A stretch of 64,000 nucleotides of DNA from Geobacillus thermodenitrificans subsp. thermodenitrificans DSM 465 (GTDB lineage: Bacteria > Bacillota > Bacilli > Bacillales > Anoxybacillaceae). The stretch spans positions 124,001 through 188,000 of the forward strand of contig NZ_AYKT01000006.1 of assembly GCF_000496575.1 (NCBI RefSeq), in the 5' to 3' direction. The notes under the pieces were generated by a model. That model was not told the origin of the DNA. It worked only from the letters and a program-made list of their open reading frames with translations, and made no database searches. Below, in pieces: positions 9,177 to 18,450 of this stretch. The position numbers and the translations under genes are program-made. Position 1 is the first letter of the stretch, and the number at the start of each line of letters is the position of its first letter.

Positions 9177-10370
9177 TTAAAAATGAAGCATATGTCCTAA
9201 TTTTTCATATTTCGTGCGCAAATATTTTTCGTTTTCCTTCGTCGGTGGCATTTGAAGCGGCACCCGTTCGACGACTTCGAGCCCATGCCCTTTTAAACCC
9301 GCGATTTTGCGCGGATTATTCGTTAACAGGCGCATTTTCGTCACGCCAAGATCTTTTAAAATTTGCGCCCCGATGCCATAGTCGCGCAAATCGGCCGGAA
9401 AGCCGAGTTTTTCGTTCGCCTCAACGGTATCATACCCTTGCTCCTGCAGCTTGTAGGCGCGCAGTTTGTTCATGAGACCAATGCCGCGCCCTTCTTGGCG
9501 CATGTAAAGCAGCACCCCGTTTCCTTCCGCTTCAATTTGCCGCAACGCCGCATGCAACTGCGGACCGCAATCACACCGGTACGAACCGAACACATCACCG
9601 GTTAAACATTCGGAATGGACGCGCACGAGTATCGCTTTGCCCGGAACGATCTCACCTTTCACAAGCGCGACATGCTCTTTTCCGTCAAGAATGTTCGTAT
9701 AGCCGATAGCACGAAACTCACCGAACTCAGTCGGCAGCGAAATTTCCACTTCGCGTTTCACGAGTTTTTCTCTTTGACTTCGGTACGCGATTAAATCTTT
9801 AATCGTAATCATTTTTAGTCCGAACTGATCGGCAATGTGCCGTAAATCAGGAACACGCGCCATCGTCCCGTCTTCTTTAATAATCTCACAGATGACGCCA
9901 GCCGGCTTCGCCCCGCATAAGCGGGCCAAATCGACTGCCGCCTCCGTATGGCCAGCACGTCGCAAGACACCGCCTTTTTTAGCAATCAATGGAAAAATAT
10001 GCCCTGGCCGTTTGAAATCGCTCGCTTTTACGTTCGGATCAAGCAGCGCCTGAATGGTCGCTGCTCGCTCGTAAGCACTGATTCCCGTCGTCGTTGTTTT
10101 GTAGTCGACGCTTACCGTAAACGCCGTGCCATGCGCATCGGTGTTATGGGCGACCATCGGCTCAAGCTCGAGACGCGCCGCCAATTCTTCTGTAATCGGG
10201 ACGCAGACGAGCCCGCGGCCATGCGTAATCATAAAATTAATGACATCCGGTGTCGCTTTTTCAGCCAGCGCGACAAAATCCCCCTCATTTTCCCGGTCTT
10301 CGTCATCGCAAACGATGATCACTTCTCCGTTTTTCAGTGCGGCCAACGCCGCTTCAATCGTATCAAACAT
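9177..10370 (-). CDS. ribBA: Bifunctional 3,4-DHBP synthase / GTP cyclohydrolase II
   Basis: 397 residues. The N-terminal half is DHBP synthase, which acts on ribulose 5-phosphate ([37 protein letters not shown]). The C-terminal half, from about residue 205, is GTP cyclohydrolase II with the zinc ligands in [15 protein letters not shown] and the RQEGRGIGL motif. The ATG at 10370 lies 9 nt after AAAGGGGG; the GTG four nt upstream would be too close. It provides both precursor branches of riboflavin synthesis. Confidence 0.97.
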   Translation of the reverse strand: MFDTIEAALAALKNGEVIIVCDDEDRENEGDFVALAEKATPDVINFMITHGRGLVCVPITEELAARLELEPMVAHNTDAHGTAFTVSVDYKTTTTGISAYERAATIQALLDPNVKASDFKRPGHIFPLIAKKGGVLRRAGHTEAAVDLARLCGAKPAGVICEIIKEDGTMARVPDLRHIADQFGLKMITIKDLIAYRSQREKLVKREVEISLPTEFGEFRAIGYTNILDGKEHVALVKGEIVPGKAILVRVHSECLTGDVFGSYRCDCGPQLHAALRQIEAEGNGVLLYMRQEGRGIGLMNKLRAYKLQEQGYDTVEANEKLGFPADLRDYGIGAQILKDLGVTKMRLLTNNPRKIAGLKGHGLEVVERVPLQMPPTKENEKYLRTKYEKLGHMLHF

Positions 10371-10393
10371 GGCCACTTGCCCCCTTTTCTCGC

Positions 10394-11038
10394 TTATTTA
10401 TAGCCGTGTTGCTCCAAAAATTCCATTGTCAATCCCGAAGGCGTCGTTTCCTTTCCTGCGAGAAAGGCAGCGACGTATTTGCCGATCATATCACATTCAA
10501 TATTGACAAAGTCGCCAGGCCGTTTTTCGCCTAAAATCGTCGCCGCCCGCGTATGCGGGATGAGCGAAACGGTGAACGTGCGCTCGCTCAAGCCGAAAAT
10601 CGTCAAGCTTGTCCCATCGACGGCTACCGACCCTTTCTCAATCATATACGAACGCAGCGGGGCCGGCACTTCGATTTCATAATAGACAGCGTTCGCTTTC
10701 GGCCATTGCCGGACAATGCGTCCGACGCCATCGACGTGTCCGGTAACGAAATGCCCGCCAAACCGCCCGCCAGCCGCCATCGCTCGCTCCAAGTTCACCT
10801 TTGTCCCCGGCTTGAGTGTACGCAACGCTGTTGCCTTCACTGTTTCCGGCATGACATCGACCGTAAACTGCCGATCCGTAAATGAAGTAACGGTCAAGCA
10901 GACACCGTTAACGGCGATGCTATCACCGAGCTGGACGTCTTCAAGCACCCGCTTGGCGCCAATCGTCATCACAATGGCGCTGCCTGTTTGCCTCATTTGT
11001 TCAACCGTGCCGATCTCTTCAATAATACCGGTGAACAT
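10394..11038 (-). CDS. ribE: Riboflavin synthase, alpha subunit
   Basis: Dismutates two lumazines to riboflavin. 214 residues made of two lumazine-binding repeats: [14 protein letters not shown] / VNGVCLTVT / [11 protein letters not shown], then the second copy with VDGTSLTI. The start ATG overlaps the ribD stop (TGATG) and GGAGG lies 7 nt upstream, so it is translationally coupled to ribD. Confidence 0.96.
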   Translation of the reverse strand: MFTGIIEEIGTVEQMRQTGSAIVMTIGAKRVLEDVQLGDSIAVNGVCLTVTSFTDRQFTVDVMPETVKATALRTLKPGTKVNLERAMAAGGRFGGHFVTGHVDGVGRIVRQWPKANAVYYEIEVPAPLRSYMIEKGSVAVDGTSLTIFGLSERTFTVSLIPHTRAATILGEKRPGDFVNIECDMIGKYVAAFLAGKETTPSGLTMEFLEQHGYK

Positions 11039-12147
11039 CACGACTCCTCCTTCTTGATCGGTTTAGCGACGATCTTGATATCCGGACCGATTTTCTCAAT
11101 CTGCCGGATGTCAAGCTCCATCGCTTCAGCGAGACGCGAGAAACCGAGACCGCCGACCGGCGTCGGCGCTTCGCGGCCGCCGATTAGTTTCGGAGCCATA
11201 TAGGCAACGACTTCATTGACCATCCCGGAGCGAAGGAAGCTGTCATGAATTCGCGAGCCTCCCTCAACAAACAATGACGTGATACGCTGCTCACCAAGCA
11301 GGCGGAGCACCTCGCGCACATCAATGTGTGCGCTTGTCATCGGCACGATGCGCACCCCAAGGCGCTCATACATCTTCGCTTTTTCCCGGCTGACACCGCT
11401 GCCAGTGATGATCCACGTTTCTGCTTCCTTGTCGACGACAACATGGGCGTCGAGCGGTGTATGCAAGTTGGTATCCAAAATGACCCGAAGGGGGTTTTTC
11501 CGCTGTTGCCCAATGCGGACCGTCAGCTTCGGGTTATCCGCCATCACGGTGTTAACGCCAACTAAAATAGCGTCATGTTGCGCACGGAGACGATGAACAT
11601 CCTCACGCGCTGCACTGGATGTGATCCATTTGCTCTCCCCTGTCGCCGTGGCGATTTTGCCGTCGAGGCTGCACGCATATTTGATCGTTACAAACGGCGT
11701 TTTCGTCGCAATATAATGGAAAAACATGCGGTTTAACTCATCCGCTTCTTCTTTTAATATTCCAACCTCCACGTCAATGCCCGCCCGACGCAGCTTATTA
11801 ATTCCTTTCCCAGCAACAAGCGGATTCGGATCGGTCGTCGCAACGACGACACGGCGGACGCCGGCTTCAATGAGCAAATCAGCGCATGGTGGCGTTTTGC
11901 CATAATGGCTGCAAGGCTCAAGCGTCACATATACCGTTGCCCCGCGCGCCTTTTCACCGGCCATGCGGATCGCATGCACCTCGGCGTGCGGCTCTCCTGC
12001 TTTTAAGTGGGCGCCAATTCCGACAATCGTACCGTCGTTGACGACGACGGCACCGACAGCAGGATTGGGGGACGTTTGCCCAACTCCGGCCTTGGCTACA
12101 TCAAGCGCTAACCGCATGTAATGTTCATCATTGTACACGGTATCCAC
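11038..12147 (-). CDS. ribD: Bifunctional riboflavin deaminase / reductase
   Basis: 369 residues. The N-terminal cytidine-deaminase-like domain has the zinc motif HAEVHAI and PCSHYGKTPPC. The C-terminal reductase domain contains SLDGKIAT, SKWITS and the late VEGGSRIHDSF. It deaminates and then reduces the pyrimidine formed from GTP. It is the first gene of the operon, directly behind the riboswitch terminator. Confidence 0.96.
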   Translation of the reverse strand: MDTVYNDEHYMRLALDVAKAGVGQTSPNPAVGAVVVNDGTIVGIGAHLKAGEPHAEVHAIRMAGEKARGATVYVTLEPCSHYGKTPPCADLLIEAGVRRVVVATTDPNPLVAGKGINKLRRAGIDVEVGILKEEADELNRMFFHYIATKTPFVTIKYACSLDGKIATATGESKWITSSAAREDVHRLRAQHDAILVGVNTVMADNPKLTVRIGQQRKNPLRVILDTNLHTPLDAHVVVDKEAETWIITGSGVSREKAKMYERLGVRIVPMTSAHIDVREVLRLLGEQRITSLFVEGGSRIHDSFLRSGMVNEVVAYMAPKLIGGREAPTPVGGLGFSRLAEAMELDIRQIEKIGPDIKIVAKPIKKEES

Positions 12148-12162
12148 CTTTTTCCTACAAAA

Positions 12163-12193
12163 TAAAAACCCCGGAAATATTCCGGGGCTCTAA
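12163..12193 (-). terminator. Expression-platform terminator of the FMN riboswitch
   Basis: On the minus strand AGCCCCGGAATATTTCCGGGG followed by TTTTTATTTT, 16 nt before ribD. The usual reading is that FMN binding to the aptamer lets this hairpin form and stops transcription. Confidence 0.85.
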
Positions 12194-12364
12194 GACGTGA
12201 GAGAATGGGTCAGGATGCGCATAACGACAAACAAGAACGCTTGTTCGCTAAACAAGGTTATTCCTGTCGTGCGAAACCGAAAACCGTCGCCATACCGAGA
12301 CGGACGACAGACGCCGCCCGCGCTGATACAGCCCGGCTCAAAACAGTCATGCGCACATCTTCAT

Positions 12365-12488
12365 CCTTCTCCCATCCAGACTATACTGTCGGCTCCGGAA
12401 TCGCACCGGATCGTGCCTATACGGCTCGCGGGCTGAGAGGCTTCGGCCTCATCACCGCCGGTCGGGAATTTCACCCTGCCCCGAAGGA
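12365..12488 (-). ncRNA. FMN riboswitch (RFN element)
   Basis: The minus strand carries the conserved RFN sequence blocks in order: CTTCGGGGCAGGGTGAAATT, CCCGACCGGCGGT, AGCCCGCGAGC, GATCCGGTGCGATTCCGGAG and GACAGTATAGTCTGGATGGG. The two ends pair to form the basal stem. It lies upstream of ribD and about 170 nt before the terminator at 12163-12193, which gives a transcription-termination switch for the whole rib operon. Confidence 0.96.
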
Positions 12489-12512
12489 TGTACAGCTATA
12501 TCATGATATTCC

Positions 12513-12521
12513 ATTATACCA
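12513..12521 (-). promoter_or_regulatory. Extended -10 promoter of the rib operon
   Basis: On the minus strand TGGTATAAT, a perfect extended -10 element (TGnTATAAT), 25 nt before the aptamer. No good -35 box is seen, which fits an extended -10 promoter. Confidence 0.6.
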
Positions 12522-12540
12522 CATTGACGGCTTTACATCA

Positions 12541-12669
12541 TCACTTGGCGATCCAAAGCCAATACACGGCTCCCCATATGAAACTAGCCGCCAACAAGAT
12601 GAAAAACAAAAGCCAATTCGTTCGGCTTGTCCGTTCTCCATCTTCCGTCCGCTGCTTACGGTTCGTCAA
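12541..12669 (-). CDS. Possible 42-residue single-pass membrane protein overlapping ppiB
   Basis: A short frame too small for ordinary gene calls. TTG at 12669, about 9 nt after AAGGAAG, opens 42 codons. The first 18 residues are polar and basic ([18 protein letters not shown]) and the rest is one continuous hydrophobic helix ([20 protein letters not shown]) ending WIAK. It overlaps the last 14 nt of ppiB in another frame, so it would be translated from the ppiB mRNA. The amphipathic order positive N-terminus then helix predicts N-in topology. Family unknown. Confidence 0.5.
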   Translation of the reverse strand: MTNRKQRTEDGERTSRTNWLLFFILLAASFIWGAVYWLWIAK

Positions 12670-13096
12670 CCACTTTCACTTCCTTCATCACATCACCGTT
12701 TTTCATCGCTTTGACGACATCCATTCCGGACGTGACTTGTCCGAAGACGGTGTGCACCCCGTCTAGATGCGGCTGCGGTTCATGGACGATGAAAAACTGG
12801 CAGCTGCCAGTATCGCGGCCGCGGTGCGCCATCGAAATCGCTCCGGTGACATGCCGGTGCGGATTATTGTCTGTCTCGCATGGGATTGTGTAACCAGCAT
12901 CGCCCGTTCCATTGCCGCGCGGACAACCGCCTTGGCTGACAAAACCAGGGATGACACGGTGAAACGTCAGTCCATTATAAAACCCTTCGTTCGCTAATTT
13001 TTCAAAGTTGGCCACCGTCACCGGCGCCTCATTTGGAAACAGTTCAAATTCAATCTTTCCGCCATTTTCCATCAAAATATAGCCTTTTTTCGCCAT
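12656..13096 (-). CDS. ppiB: Peptidyl-prolyl cis-trans isomerase B (cyclophilin)
   Basis: 146-residue cytoplasmic cyclophilin. Catalytic and ligand residues are visible: [13 protein letters not shown] (Arg and Phe), [19 protein letters not shown] (Met, Gln and Phe) and [12 protein letters not shown] (His). The start follows AAGGAGGGGAAGCGCG. It sits between ypuA and ribD, as in B. subtilis. Confidence 0.95.
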   Translation of the reverse strand: MAKKGYILMENGGKIEFELFPNEAPVTVANFEKLANEGFYNGLTFHRVIPGFVSQGGCPRGNGTGDAGYTIPCETDNNPHRHVTGAISMAHRGRDTGSCQFFIVHEPQPHLDGVHTVFGQVTSGMDVVKAMKNGDVMKEVKVVDEP

Positions 13097-13480
13097 CGCG
13101 CTTCCCCTCCTTTTTCACGCATAAACTGTCTTTATCATACCATGATTGACCAACAGAAAGAAAGCCAAAATGCCTTTTCATCCAAATGTTCCATGTTTTA
13201 AACATCATATATTGATATGAAATACCAATGGGCACGCCAGCAATGATCGGCGAAGTGAAACGGTAGAAAGGGGATGATCGTCTTTATTTATGATCATACT
13301 AAAATAGCTTTCGGCTCTTGAAATATCCACTACCTCGCTGTTTGCCATTTGCTTGGCCTCTCAACCGATGTATTTCTCGATCGCAATGAGCAGCGGAAGG
13401 CAGAACGCCGTTTCGATAGAAAAACAGGAGAGCGTACGGTATAATGATAGTGCATTTTTTATGAACAGGAGGCGAACTGC
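13097..13480. other. Divergent ppiB-ypuA promoter region
   Basis: A 384-bp stretch with no supported gene. It holds the upstream regions of both divergent genes. A TATAAT at 13440-13445 lies 36 nt before the ypuA start without a convincing -35 box. Confidence 0.5.
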
Positions 13481-14356
13481 GTGAAACGAACGATCGCTTC
13501 ATCGCTGCTAGCAGTCATGCTGCTGGCGTTTCCGGCCATGGTGGCGGCCGATGCTGCACCGGGCGACGTCATTGTAACACTCGGGGAAAACTTAACAAAC
13601 GAACAAAAACAAAAAGTGCTCGAGGAAATGAAAGCGCCGGACGGAGCTCAGACGGTTACCGTCTCAAACGCTGAAGAGCATAAATATTTGGGTGGGCTCA
13701 TCCCAAAAGCGCAAATTGGTACGCGCGCCATCTCATCGTCAATGATTACGATCGGCGAACCGGGATCCGGACTGAATGTTGAGACGCATAACATCACATG
13801 GGTGACGAAAGAAATGTACACGAACGCCTTAATTACCGCTGGAGTGAAAGATGCCGACATTTATGTCACCGCTCCGTTTCCGGTTTCCGGCACCGCCGCG
13901 CTGACCGGATTGATGAAGGCATATGAAATTTCATCTGACCAATCCATCCCGGACGATGTGAAAAAAGTAGCGAACGAAGAAATGGTGCAAACAGCGAAAC
14001 TTGCTGACTCGATCGGTGCGGATAAGGCGGTCGCCTTGGTGGCAAAAGTCAAAGAAGAAATTGCCAACAATCCGCCGAAAACGGACGCCGATTTGCGCGC
14101 CTTGATTGAACGAATCGCCAACGACCTTGGCATTACGCTGAGCGAAGACGAAATCAACAGTCTCATTTCCCTCTTCCATAAAATGCAAAATGCGAATATT
14201 AACTGGGATCAAGTGAACGACCAACTCAGCAAAGCAAAAGAACGATTATCAGCCTTTTTGCAGTCAGAAGAAGGAAAAACGTTTATCCAAAACATTATCG
14301 ACATCTTGAAAGAGATTTGGAATGCCATCAAGTCGGCACTCTCCTCGAATCAATAA
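13481..14356 (+). CDS. ypuA: DUF1002 family secreted protein YpuA
   Basis: 291 residues starting at a GTG eight nt after AGGAGG. A signal peptide (MKRTIASSLLAVMLLAFPAMVAAD) is followed by the DUF1002 block DVIVTLGENLTNEQKQKVL and a helical C-terminal region. It is exported or surface-located, function unknown. Location between ppiB and lysA matches B. subtilis. Confidence 0.88.
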   Translation: MKRTIASSLLAVMLLAFPAMVAADAAPGDVIVTLGENLTNEQKQKVLEEMKAPDGAQTVTVSNAEEHKYLGGLIPKAQIGTRAISSSMITIGEPGSGLNVETHNITWVTKEMYTNALITAGVKDADIYVTAPFPVSGTAALTGLMKAYEISSDQSIPDDVKKVANEEMVQTAKLADSIGADKAVALVAKVKEEIANNPPKTDADLRALIERIANDLGITLSEDEINSLISLFHKMQNANINWDQVNDQLSKAKERLSAFLQSEEGKTFIQNIIDILKEIWNAIKSALSSNQ

Positions 14357-14383
14357 AAAAACCCGCTTTATGCGGGCTTTTTT
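14357..14383. terminator. Bidirectional terminator between ypuA and lysA
   Basis: AAAAAAACCCGCTTTATGCG followed by GGCTTTTTTA: a compact stem flanked by A- and T-runs on both sides, serving the two convergent genes. Confidence 0.85.
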
Positions 14384-15701
14384 ATTTTCTCACCTTCGTC
14401 TTAAACGGCAAATCATGCTGGATTAAATCTTCATATGTTTCGCGTTTGACAACGAGCTGAGCGTCGCCGTTTTCAACGAAAACGATCGCCGGACGCGGCA
14501 GGCGGTTGTAATTGTTCGCCATTGAATAACCGTAAGCGCCGGTGCAAAAAACAGCCAAATAATCGCCCGGCTTCGTCTCGGGCAGCGCAAGATCCCAAAT
14601 GAGCATATCGCCCGACTCGCAGCATTTCCCAGCGATCGATACGGTTTCTGTTCGCTCACCTAGCACCCGATTGGCAAGCACTGCTTCATATTTTGCCCCG
14701 TACAACGCCGGACGGATGTTGTCGCTCATGCCACCATCAACCGCGAGATACGTACGAATGTTTGGCACGTCTTTGCGCGAACCGATCGTATAAATCGTCG
14801 TCCCCGCGTCACCAACGAGCGAACGCCCCGGCTCGATCCAAATTTCCGGCAACGGAAGCTGACACGCTTTAGCCTGCTTTTTCACTTCTTCAACAATGCA
14901 ATCGACGTATGCGGACACCGGAATCGGATCGTCTTCCTCTGTATAGCGGATGCCAAAGCCTCCGCCAAGATTGATGACTGAAGGGATAAATCCATATGCC
15001 TTGTTCCATTCCGCCATCTTTGTAAATACTTTTTGTGCGGCAAGCACAAAGCCGGTCGTTTCAAAAATTTGCGAACCGATATGGCAATGAACGCCAAGCA
15101 ACTGAAACGCCGACGATGCCATAACACGGCGAAACGCCTCATCTGCTTGGCCGTTGTTTAAGTCAAAGCCAAACTTGGAGTCTTCCTGTCCCGTTAAAAT
15201 ATAATCGTGCGTATGCGCCTCGACGCCCGGTGTGACGCGAAGCAACACCGGAACCACTCGACCGGAAGCGGCCGCCAGTTGTTCAATCAACTCCAGTTCG
15301 TAAAAGTTGTCGGCAACAATGCAGCCGATGCCATGTTCGAGCGCCATCGCCAGCTCATCCCGACTTTTGTTGTTGCCGTGAAAATGGATGCGCTCTGGCG
15401 GGAATCCAGCAGCAATCGCCGTATACAGTTCCCCGCCCGACACGACGTCAAGCGACAGCCCTTCCTCAGCGGCGAGCTGCACCATGGCAATCGAGGAAAA
15501 CGCCTTGCTGGCGTAAGCTACTTGCGCCCGCACACCTTGAAGATGGAATGCTTCCTTAAATGCGCGCGCCCGCGCGCGAATCAACGCAACATCATAAATA
15601 TAAAGCGGCGTTCCGTACATCTTCGCCAACTCGACCGTATCAACGCCGCCGATTTCCAAATGCCCTTTTTCGTTGACGCGGCTCGTCCCATGAAAAAACA
15701 T
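14382..15701 (-). CDS. lysA: Diaminopimelate decarboxylase
   Basis: Last step of lysine synthesis: meso-diaminopimelate to lysine plus CO2. 439 residues, fold-III PLP enzyme. The PLP lysine is in QVAYASKAFSS near residue 62, the PLP phosphate loop in LGGGFGIRY, and the active-site Cys in GKCCESGD. Placed between ypuA and spoVAF, as in B. subtilis. The leader carries several hairpins (see the entry at 15735). Confidence 0.96.
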   Translation of the reverse strand: MFFHGTSRVNEKGHLEIGGVDTVELAKMYGTPLYIYDVALIRARARAFKEAFHLQGVRAQVAYASKAFSSIAMVQLAAEEGLSLDVVSGGELYTAIAAGFPPERIHFHGNNKSRDELAMALEHGIGCIVADNFYELELIEQLAAASGRVVPVLLRVTPGVEAHTHDYILTGQEDSKFGFDLNNGQADEAFRRVMASSAFQLLGVHCHIGSQIFETTGFVLAAQKVFTKMAEWNKAYGFIPSVINLGGGFGIRYTEEDDPIPVSAYVDCIVEEVKKQAKACQLPLPEIWIEPGRSLVGDAGTTIYTIGSRKDVPNIRTYLAVDGGMSDNIRPALYGAKYEAVLANRVLGERTETVSIAGKCCESGDMLIWDLALPETKPGDYLAVFCTGAYGYSMANNYNRLPRPAIVFVENGDAQLVVKRETYEDLIQHDLPFKTKVRK

Positions 15702-15734
15702 GAAAATCCCTCATTCCTCATCAAAATGGCGCAG

Positions 15735-15830
15735 AAAAAGCAAAAAGACAGTTCGCAACCGGTAACTGCCTTAAAAAACAAAGCCGCAGAGCGAACGGCT
15801 CTGCCGCGCAACAGGCTGTCATACAGCCAT
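15735..15830 (-). promoter_or_regulatory. Hairpin-rich leader of lysA
   Basis: Reading toward lysA there are three hairpins in a row: GGCTG-TATGA-CAGCC, then GCAGAGCCGTTCGCTCTGC followed by TTTGTTTTTT, then GGCAGTT-N10-AACTGTC followed by TTTTTGCTTTTT. The last two look like intrinsic terminators placed before the gene, as in attenuated leaders. I do not find lysine-riboswitch or T-box consensus sequences. Confidence 0.45.
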
Positions 15831-15946
15831 GCATCCGGGCGCGCCCAAACGGAGCGGACGACCCGCCAATCCTGCACTTTCAACGGTTTGAAGTATCAAG
15901 TATAACTTATCACAATTATGCAAAAGTTGCAATAGCGCCATCACGA

Positions 15947-15988
15947 GAAAAGCGGTCGTCAATATGTGCCAGCGGAAACGACCGCTTA
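15947..15988 (-). terminator. Terminator of the spoVA operon
   Basis: On the minus strand AAGCGGTCGT, a loop of about 19 nt, then ACGACCGCTTTTCT. It lies 33 nt past the spoVAF stop. Confidence 0.6.
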
Positions 15989-16020
15989 AACCGTGATGGA
16001 GAAAATAGACGCGATGGACG

Positions 16021-17499
16021 TCATGACGGCTGCTTTTGCTGGTCTTGTGGATGGACGATGCTCGGCCGCACTTTCGCTCCAGCGGTCGAACGGCGGACGA
16101 TAATTTGCATAAATGCCGCCGGATCAAAGGGAATGAACGGCCATAAGTACGGTGTGTTCAGCGAGCGGATGCTGGCTAACCAAAGGAAATAAACGGTCGT
16201 ACCGATAACGAGCCCGGGCACTTTAAATAAGGCAACCAATATAACAAGCGCTAAGCGGCAAATTTTATTGGCTATACTCAGCTCATAGCTTGGCGTTGCA
16301 AATGAGCCGATCGCCGCTACTGCGACGTACAAAATGACTTCCGGCACAAACAACCCAACATCGATGGCGATTTGCCCGATTAGGACGGCAGCGATTAAGC
16401 CCATTGCCGTCGACAGCGGCGTCGGTGTATGAATAGCTGCCATCCGCAAGAACTCAATCCCGAAATCAGCGATCAAAATTTGGATGACAACTGGAATGTT
16501 TGTCTGTTTGTTTGGACCGATAAACGCCCACGAGTCCGGCAAGAGCGACGGCTCGAGCACAAACAGCATCCAAAGCGGCAGCAAAAACAGCGACGACAAA
16601 ATGCCTAAAAACCGCACCCAACGGACGAACGTCCCGACCCCTGGTGACTGCCGGTACTCTTCCGCATGCTGGACATGGTGGAAGAACGTTGTCGGTGTAA
16701 TAATGACGCTCGGCGATGTATCAACCATAATAAGTACATGCCCTTCAAGCAAATGCGTCGCCGCGACGTCCGGCCGCTCCGTGTAGCGGACGAGCGGATA
16801 CGGGTTATACCCTTGCTTGACTAAAAATTCCTCTACCGTTTTGTCACCCATCGTCAACCCATCAATATTAATCTGTTTCAATTCGTTTTTGACGAGCTCA
16901 ACAAGCCCTGGGTCGGCGACATCTTGAATATACGCGATGCATATATCGGTTTTCGACCGTTCGCCAACTTGCAAAATTTCAAAGCGAAGCCGTTCATCGC
17001 GAATGCGGCGCCGCGTCAATGCTGTATTGACGATAATGTTTTCAACATACCCGTCACGGGCGCCGCGCACGACTTTTTCCGTGTCCGGCTCTTGCGGCTG
17101 ACGTCCTGGATAGCTGCGGACGTCAACAGCAAATCCAGTTGATTCTCCTTCAATGAAGATGATGATCAATCCAGACAGCAGCTGATCGACTGCTTCATCA
17201 AGACTCGTCACCGGGCTCACTTGCTGATGGACGAGCCGGTTCTCGATAATTTGCCGCGCTTGGGCGGCTTGGCGCTCATCGTCGTTGACGCGCACAATTT
17301 GTTTTAACAATTCAATAATGTATTGCGTGTCACATAAACCGTTGCAGTAATAAATATGTACCTCCCGGTTTAGCACATGAATTTTTCGCACGCCCAAGTC
17401 AAAGCTTGTGCCGACACCGATTCGGTTTTGCAAAAACTTGGCGTTATCAACGAGTTTCTCCGCGATCGGCACTTTTCCCTTCTTCTCTTTTTCCGGCAT
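16021..17499 (-). CDS. spoVAF: Stage V sporulation protein AF (GerA-like)
   Basis: 492 residues, same size as B. subtilis SpoVAF (493). A soluble N-terminal half is followed by the GerA-family membrane part with at least four hydrophobic segments ([34 protein letters not shown]). It is a spore inner-membrane protein of the germinant-receptor A-subunit family and modulates germination. The ATG at 17499 sits 8 nt after AAAGGAG; a GTG at 17508 is too close to that site. It overlaps spoVAEa by 53 nt. Confidence 0.93.
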   Translation of the reverse strand: MPEKEKKGKVPIAEKLVDNAKFLQNRIGVGTSFDLGVRKIHVLNREVHIYYCNGLCDTQYIIELLKQIVRVNDDERQAAQARQIIENRLVHQQVSPVTSLDEAVDQLLSGLIIIFIEGESTGFAVDVRSYPGRQPQEPDTEKVVRGARDGYVENIIVNTALTRRRIRDERLRFEILQVGERSKTDICIAYIQDVADPGLVELVKNELKQINIDGLTMGDKTVEEFLVKQGYNPYPLVRYTERPDVAATHLLEGHVLIMVDTSPSVIITPTTFFHHVQHAEEYRQSPGVGTFVRWVRFLGILSSLFLLPLWMLFVLEPSLLPDSWAFIGPNKQTNIPVVIQILIADFGIEFLRMAAIHTPTPLSTAMGLIAAVLIGQIAIDVGLFVPEVILYVAVAAIGSFATPSYELSIANKICRLALVILVALFKVPGLVIGTTVYFLWLASIRSLNTPYLWPFIPFDPAAFMQIIVRRSTAGAKVRPSIVHPQDQQKQPS

Positions 17500-18058
17500 A
17501 GCCACCACTCCTTTCCAGAATCAACTCGACCGCCTTGCGCGTAATGGGCGCTCCGTTTTTCGCATTGTCGCGATACCCCATTTTGCCGATATCGCCGATG
17601 CCGACGACAAGCGGAATATTCAGTTGGTCAAGACAGTAGACGGTATCGCCGTTAATCCGCCCGACATCGAGATCGCGAATGCCTTCTTTATCGACTCCGT
17701 ATTCCGTAATCAAGCCGTCGCGGTCGATGCTGACGTGCACTTTTGTCCATTCGCGCCGGTGCGTATTGGAAGCGACCGCCAGCGCCCCGAGCACCTCGAT
17801 TTGCTCGTGCGTCGCTACGTAGCGGAGCGCCTCTTCTCCGGCTCCCTCTCCGATGGCGCCGCAATCATCAAACATAACAAACACCGGATCATGCGGCGTT
17901 TTCAAAATGAGTTCCACGAGCTGTTCGCCGCTTAGTTTCGTCGGATTTCCTTGCGAACACGAGATGCAGCGACCGCCGAGATCGGCAGCCACCCGCTCGA
18001 TCGCTTGGCAGGCGAATTCATCCCCATCTGTCACTAAAATCACCCGTCGTTTTTTCAT
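17447..18058 (-). CDS. spoVAEA: Stage V sporulation protein AEa
   Basis: 203 residues, identical in length to the B. subtilis protein. No membrane segment. N-terminus [19 protein letters not shown], later [19 protein letters not shown]. Part of the SpoVA set for dipicolinic acid movement, although AEa itself is not essential in B. subtilis. The ATG at 18058 fits family length; the open frame extends further upstream. Confidence 0.92.
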   Translation of the reverse strand: MKKRRVILVTDGDEFACQAIERVAADLGGRCISCSQGNPTKLSGEQLVELILKTPHDPVFVMFDDCGAIGEGAGEEALRYVATHEQIEVLGALAVASNTHRREWTKVHVSIDRDGLITEYGVDKEGIRDLDVGRINGDTVYCLDQLNIPLVVGIGDIGKMGYRDNAKNGAPITRKAVELILERSGGYAGKREEGKSADRGETR

Positions 18059-18063
18059 GATCT

Positions 18064-18417
18064 CTACCCTTTCGGTTTGCAAATGAGCGAGGCGAAAAAC
18101 GAGCCAGCCACGATAAAGGCGAACAGAGCGCCGGCAAAGCGGAACACTGCCGCTCCGGTTTCGACTAAGCCGTCCGGCCGCGGTTCAACCATCACGCCTT
18201 TCGCCAAAAAATAGCCAAATCCGCTTAGCGGCATCGTTGCCCCGGCGCCAGCCCAAGCAACAAACCGGTCGTATACGCCGCTAAACCCAAGAAGAACGCC
18301 TAGAATGACAAGGACGCTGGCGACGTCCGCCGACGTCCATTTGCCGCGGTCGAGAGCAAGCTGGGCGAGGGCGCATAGCAGCCCACCGGCCAAAAAAGCA
18401 CGGACGTATTCCATCAT
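18064..18417 (-). CDS. spoVAEB: Stage V sporulation protein AEb
   Basis: 117-residue hydrophobic protein with [17 protein letters not shown] and [19 protein letters not shown], the same AxxGAGAxMxxxGF pattern as in SpoVAC, its paralogue. It is a component of the dipicolinate channel in the spore inner membrane. Two consecutive ATG codons at 18417 and 18414 are both possible starts after GGGGGA. Confidence 0.94.
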   Translation of the reverse strand: MMEYVRAFLAGGLLCALAQLALDRGKWTSADVASVLVILGVLLGFSGVYDRFVAWAGAGATMPLSGFGYFLAKGVMVEPRPDGLVETGAAVFRFAGALFAFIVAGSFFASLICKPKG

Positions 18418-18450
18418 TGCATTCCCCCTTGACCAGACCTGAAAGCCCCG

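Noticed and set aside
13050-13235. 61-codon minus-strand frame before ppiB
   Set aside because: Its end lies in ppiB in another frame; the ppiB ribosome site falls within it; composition not protein-like.
15735-15830. Lysine riboswitch in front of lysA
   Set aside because: The conserved L-box core sequences are not found; only hairpins remain.
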